DNA of 64,000 bases, from the NCBI RefSeq assembly GCF_900156745.1, contig NZ_LT707065.1:1860001-1924000 (forward strand), given 5' to 3'. The translations under genes and the position numbers were made by a program. A model generated the notes under the pieces. The model saw only the letters and a program-made list of their open reading frames with translations, did no database searches and was not told the DNA's origin. The stretch's first letter is position 1. The number at the start of each line of letters is the position of its first letter. Origin of the DNA: Achromobacter sp. MFA1 R4 (lineage in GTDB: Bacteria; Pseudomonadota; Gammaproteobacteria; Burkholderiales; Burkholderiaceae_B). This document shows positions 54,944 through 64,000 of this stretch, piece by piece.

Positions 54944-56377
54944 ATGCCGTCCCCGACCTCTCGCGAACCTTCCCCCCTCGCCGATAGCGCCAGCCAGCGC
55001 CGCCTGGGCGCGCACTGGCTGGCCGAACTGATCCGGTTGCGCGAAGCGCACTGGGGCCCGCTGGAGGACGCGCAGGCGGTGCGGCAGGTGCGACAGCTCG
55101 ATGCCGACCTGCCATCGCGCATCCTGGCCCGCGCCACGCTGCTGGCCCAACGGGAAAACCTGATCCCCCTCGTCGAGGCCTGGCGCCGCAGCGCCACGGC
55201 CATGCTGGTCGTTCTCTTCCTGCTGGCGCTGGTCTCCGGCGCGGGCGCCGCCCTGGGCGCGCTGGGCGACGGCACGCGCCCGGTCAATGTGCTCTGGGCC
55301 ATGGGCGCGCTCCTGGGCCTGCATGCGCTGACCTTCCTGGTCTGGCTGGCGAGCTTCCTGCTGCGGCCCTCGGCCGTCACCGGGCTTGGCCGCCTCTGGC
55401 TCTGGGCCACGCGCAAGCTGGCGCGCGGCCCGGACGGCGCGCTGGTGCCGCAGGCCTTCCTGAATCTGCTGACGCGCGCGGGCGCCTTGCGCGGCCTCTT
55501 CGGCAGCATCAGCCATCTGCTGTGGCTGACGGCGCTGTGCGCCGCGCTGGCGACCCTGCTCGTGGTGCTGTCCACCGCCAGCTACCGCTTCGTCTGGGCC
55601 ACCACGCTGCTGGCGCCCGACACCTTCGTCTGGATCACGCAGGCCATCGGCTGGCTGCCGGCCCATCTGGGCTTTCCCATGCCCGACGCCGCCACCATCC
55701 GCGCCAGCGACGGCACGCAAGTCCTGCCGGCCGCCGCGCAGGCGCAATGGTCGCTGTGGCTGATCGGCGTCGTGGTGGTCTACGGCATCGTGCCGCGCCT
55801 GATCGCCGGCGCGCTGTGCGCGGCGGCCACGCTGCGCGCGCTGCGGCGCGTGCGCATCGATCCCGCACTCGCCGGCTTCTCCACGCTGCGCGACAGGCTC
55901 GAACCGCCCGCCCTGTCCACCGGCATCGACCGTCCGGTCGATCCCCTGCACGAACCGCGCGTGCACGCGCCGGCGCTGGAGGGGCTGGGTGGCCAGCCCG
56001 TGCTGCTGGGACTGGAATTGCCCGCGGACCTGGCCTGGCCTCCCGCGGACCTGCCCGACGGCATCCGCCAGGCAGGCAACCTGGATACGCGCGTCGAGCG
56101 CAACCGGGTGCTCGATGCGCTGGCCCGGTCCGCCGCCTCGCGCCTCCTGATCGCCTGCGACGCGCGCCAGACGCCCGACCGCGGCACCCTGTCGCTCATT
56201 GCGGACCTGTCCGCGCATGCGGGGCAGACCCGCGTCTGGCTGATCCTGCCTCACGCCGGCGCCGACACGCGCGCCGACCTCTGGCGCGACCGGCTGCTGG
56301 CGCTGGGCCTGCCCGCCGCCGCCGTCCTGCAGACGCCGGTCGCGCCGCTGGACTGGCTGGAGACCGGCCATGGCTGA
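54944..56377 (+). CDS. DUF2868-type multi-pass membrane protein
   Basis: This is a conserved but uncharacterised inner-membrane protein. From the ATG at 54944 it has 477 residues: a soluble N-terminal part, then four clear membrane segments (about residues 90-113, 120-145, 203-230 and 270-300), and a C-terminal soluble part. Near the end it has a Rossmann-like stretch (LLIACDARQTPDRGTLSLIADLSAHAGQTRVWLILPHAG) that could bind its partner. The pattern matches DUF2868, found next to DUF3482 GTPases in proteobacteria. Its last eight bases overlap the GTPase gene, so the two are made together. An upstream in-frame start at 54866 is less likely. Confidence 0.8.
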   Translation: MPSPTSREPSPLADSASQRRLGAHWLAELIRLREAHWGPLEDAQAVRQVRQLDADLPSRILARATLLAQRENLIPLVEAWRRSATAMLVVLFLLALVSGAGAALGALGDGTRPVNVLWAMGALLGLHALTFLVWLASFLLRPSAVTGLGRLWLWATRKLARGPDGALVPQAFLNLLTRAGALRGLFGSISHLLWLTALCAALATLLVVLSTASYRFVWATTLLAPDTFVWITQAIGWLPAHLGFPMPDAATIRASDGTQVLPAAAQAQWSLWLIGVVVVYGIVPRLIAGALCAAATLRALRRVRIDPALAGFSTLRDRLEPPALSTGIDRPVDPLHEPRVHAPALEGLGGQPVLLGLELPADLAWPPADLPDGIRQAGNLDTRVERNRVLDALARSAASRLLIACDARQTPDRGTLSLIADLSAHAGQTRVWLILPHAGADTRADLWRDRLLALGLPAAAVLQTPVAPLDWLETGHG

Positions 56378-57758
56378 CCCCCTCATCAAGATCGCCCTCG
56401 TCGGCCACACCAACACCGGCAAGACCTCGCTCCTGCGCACGCTGACGCGCGACACCAGCTTCGGCGAAGTGGCCGACCGCCCCGGCACCACGCGCCACGT
56501 CGAAGGCGCGCGCCTGCGCCTGGATGGACGGCCCGTGCTGGAATGGTTCGATACGCCGGGCATGGAAGACAGCATTGCCTTGCTGGAGTACCTGGAGCGC
56601 CTGGACCGTCCCGGCGAACGGCTCGACGGTCCCGCGCGCATCCGCCGCTTTCTGGACACGCCCGAAGCGCACGGCCGCTACGAGCAGGAAGCGCGCGTCC
56701 TGACCAAGATGCTGGACTGCGATGCGGCGCTGTACGTCATCGACGCGCGCGATCCGGTGCTGGGCAAGCATCGCGATGAACTCGCCATCCTGGCCGCTTG
56801 CGGACGGCCCCTGCTCCCGGTGCTCAACTTCGTGAACGCGCCGGCGCACCGCGCCGACGAATGGCGCGACGCCATGGCGCGGCTGGGCCTGCACGCGGTG
56901 GTGGAATTCGACACCGTGGCGCCGCCGCTCGATGGCGAACAGCAGTTGTACGCCAAGCTCGGCGTGCTGCTGGACCGCCACGCCGGCGCGCTGGCGCGGC
57001 TGTCCGGCAGCCTGGCCGCGCAGCGACGCGAGCGCCACGCCGCGGCCTACGAACTGCTCGCGGACCTGCTGATCGACGTCGCCGCGCTGCATCTGTCCAG
57101 CCCCAGCGACGACGGCGCGCTCGCCGCCGCTTCCGGCCTGCTGCGCGACCAGGTGCGCCAGCGCGAACAGACCTGCGTGAACGCGCTGCTGGCGCTCTAC
57201 AACTTCCGCGCGGCGGATTACGCCGACGACGCGCTGCCGCTGCAAGGCGAACGCTGGGGCATGGATCTGTTCCATCCGCAGGCGCTCAAGGACATGGGTG
57301 TGCAGGTCGGCATGGGCGCCGCCGCGGGCGCCATGGCCGGCGCCGCGGTCGATCTGATGAGCGCGGGCCTGAGCCTGGGAACCGGCATGCTGATCGGCGC
57401 CGCCGCGGGCGGGCTGTGGCAGGGTGTGGAAAAGCTCGGCAAGCGCGTCGCGGGCAAGCTGCGCGGCTGGCGCGAGATCAGCGTGGACGATGCCGTGTTG
57501 CGCCTGCTTGCGTTGCGCCAGCGGCAGTTGATCGAAGCGCTGGAACGACGCGGCCATGCCGCGCGCGAGCCATTGCGGCTAGACCTCCCGGCCGATGATG
57601 CATGGCGCAAGGGCCCTTTGCCCGAAGCCCTGAAGGAAGCGCGCAGCCGGCCTGAATGGTCGGCCCTGGGTAAACACTATGAAGACAGCGACCGCCGCAA
57701 GCGCGTGCTGCATGAATTGGCGAAAACCCTCGCATCCACGCCGCTGCCAGCCGATTGA
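56370..57758 (+). CDS. GTPase with DUF3482 C-terminal domain
   Basis: This is a 462-residue P-loop GTPase, Era/TrmE-like in its first ~160 residues: G1 GHTNTGKTS (12-20), G2 region with RPGTTRHVEG, and G3 DTPG (61-64). The G4 base-recognition motif NKxD is replaced by NFVN (153-156), so nucleotide specificity is in doubt. The C-terminal DUF3482 part contains a Gly/Ala-rich hydrophobic zipper (MGVQVGMGAAAGAMAGAAVDLMS...GTGMLIGAAAGGLWQG, ~310-350), which may insert into or pack against membrane. It is coupled to the upstream membrane protein by overlap. Role unknown. Confidence 0.85.
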   Translation: MADPLIKIALVGHTNTGKTSLLRTLTRDTSFGEVADRPGTTRHVEGARLRLDGRPVLEWFDTPGMEDSIALLEYLERLDRPGERLDGPARIRRFLDTPEAHGRYEQEARVLTKMLDCDAALYVIDARDPVLGKHRDELAILAACGRPLLPVLNFVNAPAHRADEWRDAMARLGLHAVVEFDTVAPPLDGEQQLYAKLGVLLDRHAGALARLSGSLAAQRRERHAAAYELLADLLIDVAALHLSSPSDDGALAAASGLLRDQVRQREQTCVNALLALYNFRAADYADDALPLQGERWGMDLFHPQALKDMGVQVGMGAAAGAMAGAAVDLMSAGLSLGTGMLIGAAAGGLWQGVEKLGKRVAGKLRGWREISVDDAVLRLLALRQRQLIEALERRGHAAREPLRLDLPADDAWRKGPLPEALKEARSRPEWSALGKHYEDSDRRKRVLHELAKTLASTPLPAD

Positions 57759-57834
57759 CCGGCAGCCCGCATGCCCCGCCAAACGCACCATTCAACGCGT
57801 ACGGCAAGCGCGTAATAACCCCAATCCAAACCGA

Positions 57835-57864
57835 TTGACGCTTAAACGAATGCGTCGATAAGAT
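57835..57864 (+). promoter_or_regulatory. Sigma-70 promoter of the peptide transporter operon
   Basis: TTGACG (57835-57840), an 18-base spacer and TAAGAT (57859-57864) form a good promoter. It gives a leader of ~150 bases before the binding-protein gene. Confidence 0.65.
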
Positions 57865-58019
57865 TCGATCTGCATCGACGCGGGTCCGTCCCCGTCATGT
57901 CAATCACAAGGGGTTGGGTCTATCGACTCCAGCAGCAACGCCATGCCCCGGAACCCCATGGGGCCGGGGCCCTGTCACTTCTGTCGCGCTATCCGCGCAC
58001 CACACGGAGCATGAGGGCT

Positions 58020-59627
58020 ATGCGTACTTTTCACCACTTCAAGCAGGCGGCGCTTGCCGCTGCCGTGGCCGCCTCGCTGGCATTCAGCGCCGGCGCGGCC
58101 GCCAAGACCCTGCATTGGTCGTACCAGGGCGACGCCACGTCGATGGATCCGATGGCCCTGAACGAAACCTTCACGCTGGGCTTCCAGGGCAACATCTACG
58201 AAACGCTGGCCGGCTACGACGGCGACCTGAAACTCACGCCGCTGCTGGCCGAAAGCTGGGAAAACCCGGAACCCACCAAGTGGGTCTTCAAGCTGCGCAA
58301 GGGCGTGAAGTTCCATGACGGCTCGCCCTTCACCGCCGACGACGTGATCTTCTCGTGGAAGCGCAGCCTGACGCCCGGCTCCGACATGAAGGGCTACGGC
58401 GCCAAGGCCACCGACATCAAGAAGGTGGACGACTACACCATCGAAGTCACCACGCCCACGCCCAACCCCATCCTGCCGCGCGAATGGGTGTTCCTGTACA
58501 TCATGAGCAAGAACTGGGCGGAGAAGAACAAGACCACCGAGGCGACCAACGTCAAGGGCGACAACCAGGGCAACTACGCCAACCTGCACGCCAACGGCAC
58601 CGGCCCGTTCATGCTGACCGAACGCCAGCCCGACGTGAAGACCGTGCTCAAGCGCTACGACGGCTACTGGAACAAGAACATCAAGACCAACATCGACGAG
58701 GTCATCTTCCAGCCGATCACGCAGGAAGCCACGCGCGTGGCCGCGCTGATCTCGGGTGAAATGGACGTCGTGCAGCCTGTGCCGGTACAGGACTGGAAGC
58801 GCCTGGAAGACGCCAAGGGCGTCAAGCCGCTGACCGCGCCCGAAGCCCGCGCCATCTTCATCGGCATGGACCAGGACCGCGACGAGCTCCTGTTCTCCGA
58901 CGTGAAGGGCAAGAACCCGTTCAAGGATATCCGCGTGCGCGAGGCCGTCGTGCTGGCCGTCGACACCAAGGCCATCAACGAAAAGATCATGCGCGGCGCG
59001 GCCAAGCCGCTGGGCTCGCTCATCGCCACGTCCATCAACGGCTACGACGAATCCTTCGGCGCGCCGTACAAGCCCGATCCGGAACGCGCCAAGAAGCTGC
59101 TGGCCGAAGCCGGCTATCCCAAGGGCTTCACCGTCACCATGGACTGCCCGAACGACCGATACGTCAATGACGAAAAGGTCTGCCAGGCCGTGGCCGGCAT
59201 GCTGGCGCGCGTCGGCATCAAGATCAACCTGCTGGCGCAGACCAAGTCCAAGTACTTCGGCAAGATCCTGCTGCAGGCCGGCAACCAGACCAGCATGTAC
59301 ATGCTGGGATGGACGCCCAGCTCGACCGACGCGCACAACACGCTGCTCAACCTGACCTCGTGCCGCGACGCCAAGACGGCCGCGGGCCAGTTCAACCTGG
59401 GCGGCTACTGCAACAAGAAGGTCGACGAGCTGACCAACAAGATCGGCGTCGAAACCGACCAGGCCAAGCGCAACGCGATGATCAAGGAAGCCTTCGGCAT
59501 CGTGCGCAGCGACTTCGGCTACCTGCCGCTGCACCAGCAACCCATGTCCTGGGGCGTGAAGGAAAACGTCACCGTCACCCAGCGTGCCGACGACGTGCTC
59601 GATCTGCGCAACGTCGTGCTGCCGTAG
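58020..59627 (+). CDS. Peptide ABC transporter periplasmic binding protein
   Basis: This is a family 5 solute-binding protein (DppA/OppA type) that binds peptides or related ligands for the permease encoded downstream. The 535-residue product has a signal peptide ending around GAAAKT (~residue 30). It shows the family pattern DPMALNETFTLGFQGNIYETLAGYDGDLKLTPLLAESWENPEPTKWVFKLRKGVKFHDGSPFTADDVIFSWKR. Start choice lies between ATG 58011 and 58020. The latter has GGAG and GAGGG upstream and is preferred. A perfect hairpin follows the stop. Confidence 0.93.
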   Translation: MRTFHHFKQAALAAAVAASLAFSAGAAAKTLHWSYQGDATSMDPMALNETFTLGFQGNIYETLAGYDGDLKLTPLLAESWENPEPTKWVFKLRKGVKFHDGSPFTADDVIFSWKRSLTPGSDMKGYGAKATDIKKVDDYTIEVTTPTPNPILPREWVFLYIMSKNWAEKNKTTEATNVKGDNQGNYANLHANGTGPFMLTERQPDVKTVLKRYDGYWNKNIKTNIDEVIFQPITQEATRVAALISGEMDVVQPVPVQDWKRLEDAKGVKPLTAPEARAIFIGMDQDRDELLFSDVKGKNPFKDIRVREAVVLAVDTKAINEKIMRGAAKPLGSLIATSINGYDESFGAPYKPDPERAKKLLAEAGYPKGFTVTMDCPNDRYVNDEKVCQAVAGMLARVGIKINLLAQTKSKYFGKILLQAGNQTSMYMLGWTPSSTDAHNTLLNLTSCRDAKTAAGQFNLGGYCNKKVDELTNKIGVETDQAKRNAMIKEAFGIVRSDFGYLPLHQQPMSWGVKENVTVTQRADDVLDLRNVVLP

Positions 59628-59646
59628 CGCGGCGCTTGATGCAACC

Positions 59647-59668
59647 CCGGGCGGCGCGTGCCGCCCGG
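59647..59668 (+). other. Intercistronic RNA hairpin after the binding-protein gene
   Basis: CCGGGCGGC-GCGT-GCCGCCCGG is a perfect 9-bp stem with a four-base loop and no T-run. It is probably an mRNA-stabilising or partial-termination structure that lets the binding protein be made in excess over the permease subunits, as in other ABC operons. Confidence 0.6.
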
Positions 59669-59747
59669 ATGCGCCCGGCCCAGCCCCCATTCCCGCCCTG
59701 CGCGCGGAACCCGGCCCGGCGCCATCCGAACAAGAGGGCTTCCTGAG

Positions 59748-60719
59748 ATGCTTTCCTTTATTGCGCAGCGGCTGTTCCAGTCGGTGCTGGTGATGCTGAC
59801 GGTGGCGCTGATCGCGTTCGCCATGTTCCGCTACGTGGGCGACCCGGTCGCCAGCATGGTCGGCCAGGACACGACGCCCGAGCAGCGCGCCCAGTTGCGC
59901 GAACAGCTCGGCCTGGACGATCCCTTCATCGTGCAGTACGCCCACTTCGTCGCCAATGCGGTGCAGGGCGACTTCGGCATGTCCTACCGCCATCGCCGGC
60001 CGGTCAGCGAACTGCTCGAAGAGCGCATGCCCGCCACACTGGAATTGTCATTCGTGTCCGCCGTCATGGCGCTGGCGCTGGGCATTCCCATGGGCATCTA
60101 CACCGCGCTCAAGCGCCACGGCGTGCTGTCCAAGGCCTTCATGGCGATCTCGCTGGCGGGCATTTCCCTGCCCACCTTTCTGATCGGCATCCTGCTCATC
60201 CTGTTCTTCGGCGTGCAGTTGCGCTGGCTGCCCAGTTTCGGGCGGGGCGACGTCGTGAGCCTGGGATGGTGGACCACCGGCTTTCTCACCAAGTCCGGCT
60301 GGCTGGCGCTCATCATGCCCGCCATCACGCTGGCGCTCTTCCAGATGACGCTCATCATGCGCCTGGTGCGCGCCGAGATGCTGGAGGTGCTGCGCGCCGA
60401 CTTCATCAAGTTCGCGCGGGCGCGCGGCCTGCCCGAAAGGCTGATCAACTTCCGCCACGCGCTCAAGAACACGATGGTGCCCGTCATCACCATCACCGGC
60501 CTTCAGCTGGGTTCCATCATCGCCTTCGCCATCATCACCGAGACGGTGTTCCAGTGGCCCGGCATGGGGCTCCTGTTCATCCAGGCCATCAGCATGGTGG
60601 ACATCCCGGTCATGGCCGCCTATCTGGTGCTGATCGCCTTCATGTTCGTGGTCATCAACCTGGTCGTCGACCTGCTGTACTTCGTCGTCGACCCGCGCCT
60701 GCGCGTGCAGAGCAAGTGA
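59748..60719 (+). CDS. Peptide ABC transporter permease (DppB-like)
   Basis: This is an inner-membrane permease of the dipeptide/oligopeptide ABC family, 323 residues with six helices. It begins MLSFIAQRLFQSVLVMLTVALIAFAMFRYVGDPV. It contains the DppB/OppB motif (LREQLGLDDPFIVQYAHFVANAVQGDFGMSYRHRRPV) and the EAA-loop region (RADFIKFARARGLPERLINFRHALKNTMVPVITI) that docks to the ATPase. GAGGG lies upstream of 59748. The second permease follows after 23 bp. Confidence 0.94.
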   Translation: MLSFIAQRLFQSVLVMLTVALIAFAMFRYVGDPVASMVGQDTTPEQRAQLREQLGLDDPFIVQYAHFVANAVQGDFGMSYRHRRPVSELLEERMPATLELSFVSAVMALALGIPMGIYTALKRHGVLSKAFMAISLAGISLPTFLIGILLILFFGVQLRWLPSFGRGDVVSLGWWTTGFLTKSGWLALIMPAITLALFQMTLIMRLVRAEMLEVLRADFIKFARARGLPERLINFRHALKNTMVPVITITGLQLGSIIAFAIITETVFQWPGMGLLFIQAISMVDIPVMAAYLVLIAFMFVVINLVVDLLYFVVDPRLRVQSK

Positions 60720-60742
60720 ATGGCGGTAAAAAAGGAAATCGC

Positions 60743-61669
60743 ATGATTGCTCGCATCGCCCCCTTCTTCACGCGCGCCGCCGACAGCGACCTGTGGCACA
60801 GCTTCAAACGTTCGCCGGGCGCCATCGTCGCCGCGATCGTCACGCTGGTCATCGTGCTCGGCGCGTTGTTCGCGCCGGTCGTGGCGCCCCACAATCCGTT
60901 CGATCTCGCGTCCCTCAGCATCATGGACGCCAACACGCCCCCGGCCTGGGAAGAGGGCGGCAGCCCCGACTTCCTGCTGGGCACGGACGACCAGGGCCGC
61001 GACATCCTGTCGGCAGTCATGTACGGCTCGCGCGTATCGCTGCTGGTCGGGTTTGCCTCGGTGCTGTTCTCGATGGTGCTGGGCGTGACGCTCGGCCTCA
61101 TCAGCGGCTACGCGGGCGGGCGCGTCGACAGCTTCATCATGCGCATCGCCGACGTGCAGCTCTCGTTTCCCGCGATCCTGGTCGCGCTGCTGATCGACGG
61201 CGTGGCGCGCGGACTGCTGCCGCGCGACATGCACGACCAGCTTGCGCTCTACGTGCTGATCTTCGCCATCGGGATTTCGGGCTGGGTGCAGTACGCGCGC
61301 ACCGTGCGCGGCTCCACGCTGGTCGAGCGCAACAAGGAATACGTCCAGGCGGCCAAGCTGATCGGCATCGGCCCCATCACCATCCTGCGCCGCCACATCC
61401 TGCCCAACGTCATGGGACCGGTGCTGGTGATCGCCACCATCCACCTCGCGATCGCCATCATCACCGAAGCCACCCTGTCGTTCCTGGGCGTGGGCGTGCC
61501 GCCCACCGCGCCGTCGCTGGGCACGTTGATCCGCATCGGCAACAGCTACCTGTTCTCGGGCATGTGGTGGATCTCCATCTTCCCCGGCATCGCGCTGGTT
61601 GCGCTGGTGCTGTCGGTCAACCTGCTGGGCGACTGGCTGCGCGACGCGCTCAACCCCAAGCTGCGCTGA
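60743..61669 (+). CDS. Peptide ABC transporter permease (DppC-like)
   Basis: This is the second permease of the transporter, 308 residues. It has the OppC_N segment (SDLWHSFKRSPGAIVAAIVTLVIVLGALFAPVVAPHNPFDL), LLGTDDQGRDILSAVMYGSRVSLLVGF, and the EAA loop NKEYVQAAKLIGIGPITILRRHILPNVMGPVLVIAT. Both are standard for DppC. AAGGA lies six bases before the ATG. The ATPase gene begins seven bases after the stop. Confidence 0.94.
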   Translation: MIARIAPFFTRAADSDLWHSFKRSPGAIVAAIVTLVIVLGALFAPVVAPHNPFDLASLSIMDANTPPAWEEGGSPDFLLGTDDQGRDILSAVMYGSRVSLLVGFASVLFSMVLGVTLGLISGYAGGRVDSFIMRIADVQLSFPAILVALLIDGVARGLLPRDMHDQLALYVLIFAIGISGWVQYARTVRGSTLVERNKEYVQAAKLIGIGPITILRRHILPNVMGPVLVIATIHLAIAIITEATLSFLGVGVPPTAPSLGTLIRIGNSYLFSGMWWISIFPGIALVALVLSVNLLGDWLRDALNPKLR

Positions 61670-61676
61670 GATTGCC

Positions 61677-63404
61677 ATGGCCTTGTTGAACATCGAAGAC
61701 ATCCGTATCGAATTTCCCAGCCGCCGCGGCACGATGGTGGCGGTGGACGGCGTATCGCTGTCCCTGGAAAAAGGCGAGATCCTGGGCGTGGTGGGCGAGT
61801 CCGGCGCGGGCAAGTCCACCATCGGCAACGCCGTCATCGGCCTGCTCGAAGCGCCGGGACGCCTGGCCGGCGGGTCGGTGCTGCTGAACGGCGAACGCAT
61901 CGACACGCTCACGCCGGCGCAACAGCGCAAGGTCCGGGGCCGGCGCATCGGCATGATCTTCCAGGATCCGCTGACCTCGCTCGACCCGCTGCAGACCGTG
62001 GAAAGCCAGCTGGTCGAAACGATGCTGGTCCACCTGGACCTGTCGCACGACGCGGCAATGCAGCGCGCCGTGCAGCTCCTGGCACAGGTCGGCATCGACC
62101 AGCCCGAGCTGCGCGTCCAGCAGTACCCGCATCAATTCTCGGGCGGCATGCGGCAGCGCGTGGTGATCGCGCTGGCGCTATGTTGCAAGCCCGAGGTCAT
62201 CATCGCCGACGAGCCCACCACCGCGCTGGACGTGTCGATCCAGGCGCAGATCCTGGACCTGCTCAAGAAGCTGTGCCGCGAAGAGCAGGTCGGCATGATC
62301 ATCATCACGCACGACATGGGCGTGATCGCGGACGTGACGGACCGCGTGGCGGTGCTGTACCGCGGCAAGCTGGTGGAGCAGGGTCCCACCGCCAAGATCC
62401 TGGGCGACCCGGACCATGCCTACACGCGCAGCCTCATCTCGGCCGTGCCGCGGCCCGACATCAAGCTCAAGCGTTTTCCGCTGGTGACCTACATCGAATC
62501 CGTGAGGACGCCCGCGCAGCCGCTGGACCTGGCCACGCACTGGCTGGGCCAGCGCCGCGACTTCGGCAAGCGCACGGACGGCCCGCTGGTCCAGGTGCGC
62601 GACCTTTCCATGCGCTTCGTGCTCAAGAGCGCCTTTTTCAAGCGCAACCAACGCACGCTGGACGCGGTCAAGCGCGTCAATCTGTCGATCGGCGAGGGCG
62701 AGGTCTTTGGCCTGGTCGGCGAATCGGGATCGGGCAAATCCACCGTCGCGCGGCTGATCTCGGGCCTCTACACGCCCAGCGAAGGCTCGGTCACGTTCGG
62801 CGGGACCGACCTCACTGCGCTCAAGGGCGAGAAGGAACTCAATCCCTTCCGCCGGCAGATCCAGATGATCTTCCAGGATCCCTTTTCGTCGCTGAACCCG
62901 CGCATGCGCGTGCTGGACATCGTGGCCGAGCCCATCCGCTTCCACAAGCTCGCGCCCAGCGAGGCGGAAACGCGCCGCATCGTGGCCGACCTGCTGGACG
63001 TGGTGGGCCTGGCCGACCGCGCCGCGGAACGCTTCCCGCACGAATTCTCAGGCGGCCAGCGCCAGCGCATCTGCATCGCGCGCGCGCTGGCCACGCGGCC
63101 GCGCTTCCTGATCTGCGACGAGCCCACGTCGGCGCTGGACGTGTCCATCCAGGCGCAGATCCTGAACCTGCTCAAGGACCTGCAGGAAGAGCTGGGCCTG
63201 ACCATGCTCTTCATCAGCCACGACCTGCCGGTGATCCGCCAGATGTGCGATCGCGTCGGCGTCATGCGCCATGGCGAGCTGCTGGAAGTGGCCGAAACGG
63301 AAGCCCTGTTCGAACACCCGCAGCACCCCTACAGCCAACATCTGCTTGGCCTCATGCCCCGCCTGCAGTCCATGTCCCGCGAAGGGCTGGACGTGGTGGG
63401 CTGA
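61677..63404 (+). CDS. Peptide ABC transporter fused ATPase (two ABC domains, GsiA-like)
   Basis: This single 575-residue protein carries both ATPase halves that are separate DppD and DppF proteins in many systems. Domain 1 (about 1-260) has Walker [10 protein letters not shown], signature [15 protein letters not shown] and Walker [13 protein letters not shown]. An OppC/DppD-type oligopeptide C-terminal segment ([14 protein letters not shown]) follows. Domain 2 (~305-570) has Walker [10 protein letters not shown], signature [15 protein letters not shown] and Walker [12 protein letters not shown]. Fusion is as in GsiA of the glutathione importer. The substrate cannot be told from the ATPase. 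Confidence 0.94.
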   Translation: MALLNIEDIRIEFPSRRGTMVAVDGVSLSLEKGEILGVVGESGAGKSTIGNAVIGLLEAPGRLAGGSVLLNGERIDTLTPAQQRKVRGRRIGMIFQDPLTSLDPLQTVESQLVETMLVHLDLSHDAAMQRAVQLLAQVGIDQPELRVQQYPHQFSGGMRQRVVIALALCCKPEVIIADEPTTALDVSIQAQILDLLKKLCREEQVGMIIITHDMGVIADVTDRVAVLYRGKLVEQGPTAKILGDPDHAYTRSLISAVPRPDIKLKRFPLVTYIESVRTPAQPLDLATHWLGQRRDFGKRTDGPLVQVRDLSMRFVLKSAFFKRNQRTLDAVKRVNLSIGEGEVFGLVGESGSGKSTVARLISGLYTPSEGSVTFGGTDLTALKGEKELNPFRRQIQMIFQDPFSSLNPRMRVLDIVAEPIRFHKLAPSEAETRRIVADLLDVVGLADRAAERFPHEFSGGQRQRICIARALATRPRFLICDEPTSALDVSIQAQILNLLKDLQEELGLTMLFISHDLPVIRQMCDRVGVMRHGELLEVAETEALFEHPQHPYSQHLLGLMPRLQSMSREGLDVVG

Positions 63405-63432
63405 GACCCCGCGCAACCGGAGCCCTCCTGAC

Positions 63433-64000
63433 ATGACCGCGACACGACAGACCCTCTTCATCGGCGGCAAGGTATTCGACGGAATGGGGCGGATGCTGCC
63501 CGGACACGGCGTGCTGGTCGAGGGCGCCCGCGTGGCGCGGGTGGCGCCCGCCGGCGAGTTCTCGGGCTACGCGGGCGCGCGGGTGGACACCACGGGCATG
63601 ACGCTCACGCCCAGCCTGGCGGACTGCCACGTGCACCTGGTCTACACCGGCGGCGCGGATCCCAACGCGCAATTGAGCAAGCAGGGCCCGGCGCAGATCA
63701 CGCTGACCGCGCTGGAAAACGCGCAGGCCAGCCTGCGCGGCGGCGTCACCGCGCTGCGCGACTGCGGCGGCAAGGACTACCTGGAATTCGGCGTGCGCGA
63801 CGCCATCGCGCGCGGCGTTTTCCCCGGCCCCACCATCAAGGCGTCGGGCCGCATCATCTGCATGACGGGCGGCCACGGCAACCGCATCGGCCGCGTGGCC
63901 GATGGCTGCGAGGAAGTGGTCAAGGCGGTGCGCGAACAGGTTCACGCGGGCTGCGACCTCGTGAAGATCATGGCGACGGGCGGGGTCATGACGCCCGGCG
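63433..64000 (+). CDS. Amidohydrolase-superfamily hydrolase (3' end beyond window)
   Basis: This is the N-terminal ~189 residues of a metal-dependent amidohydrolase of the imidazolonepropionase/Xaa-Pro dipeptidase-like group. The beta-sandwich start (TLFIGGKVFDGMGRMLPGHGVLVEGARV) leads to the first metal motif ADCHVHLVYTGG (HxH, ~residue 66). The barrel then continues through LRGGVTALRDCGG, ASGRIICMTGGHGN and GCDLVKIMATGGVM, which holds the bridging Lys. It is co-oriented with the peptide transporter, 28 bp downstream of its ATPase. It probably hydrolyses an imported peptide or cyclic amide. Confidence 0.88.
   Translation, partial: MTATRQTLFIGGKVFDGMGRMLPGHGVLVEGARVARVAPAGEFSGYAGARVDTTGMTLTPSLADCHVHLVYTGGADPNAQLSKQGPAQITLTALENAQASLRGGVTALRDCGGKDYLEFGVRDAIARGVFPGPTIKASGRIICMTGGHGNRIGRVADGCEEVVKAVREQVHAGCDLVKIMATGGVMTPG

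Noticed and set aside
52879..55575. An 898-codon minus-strand frame extending the EamA exporter through the AraC gene
   Set aside because: Only the first 301 codons from 53784 resemble a protein family. The extension lies opposite a clear AraC regulator.

Overview
The window is a stretch of high-GC beta-proteobacterial chromosome, most likely from Alcaligenaceae (Achromobacter or Bordetella type). The reasons are the gene order mla - ibaG - murA - hisGDCBHAFIE - hinT - tatABC - htrA - mscL - petABC - sspAB, two Bug-type tricarboxylate-binding proteins, many LysR-type regulators, and a CIRCE operator in front of rpoH. Almost all of it is single-copy chromosomal DNA. I see no phage, integrase, insertion sequence or CRISPR array.

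Layout. At 1-2166 is the 5' part of a Na+/H+ antiporter gene (the C-terminus runs off the window) whose product is just entering a cyclic-nucleotide-binding domain. It diverges from a cAMP phosphodiesterase gene, cpdA (2363-3202). A candidate small RNA and rpoH with its CIRCE box follow (3293-4554). Next are a small membrane protein, S-formylglutathione hydrolase and a RAYT-like protein without recognisable HUH histidines (4588-7232). Glutamate synthase gltBD fills 7614-13828. ompW, with an FNR-type box, follows, then a LysR/MFS divergent pair, a Bug protein and a flavin oxidoreductase (14028-18963).

The envelope and histidine superoperon runs from 19306 to 35270. It holds mlaFED-mlaA-mlaC (no mlaB in the cluster), an ABC-2 exporter pair, ibaG, murA, the complete his set in tightly overlapping order, hinT and tatABC. 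An XRE regulator with a palindrome at its start, a DegS-like protease, a Nif3-like protein and mscL come next. The cytochrome bc1 genes petABC then lead to sspAB and tRNA-Thr (35367-42746).

Between tRNA-Thr and a GntP permease (42794-44836) lies a lower-GC accessory patch. It encodes a membrane-anchored GAF-domain protein, a 70-residue partner one base downstream, and an unrelated orphan on the other strand. The rest is catabolic and transport genes: GntP, Bug, amidase and IclR; tRNA-Asn; LysR with RidA and a class V aminotransferase; a DMT exporter and AraC; a conserved but uncharacterised membrane protein/GTPase pair (DUF2868/DUF3482); and a five-gene peptide ABC transporter cluster ending in an amidohydrolase cut by the window edge.

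The strongest leads for something undescribed are the pyrimidine-rich hairpin RNA beside rpoH, the GAF/small-protein pair at tRNA-Thr, the DUF2868/GTPase pair, and the pairing of a cyclic-nucleotide-binding antiporter with a cAMP phosphodiesterase. All functional statements rest on reading the sequence and on knowledge of the families. No database search was run.
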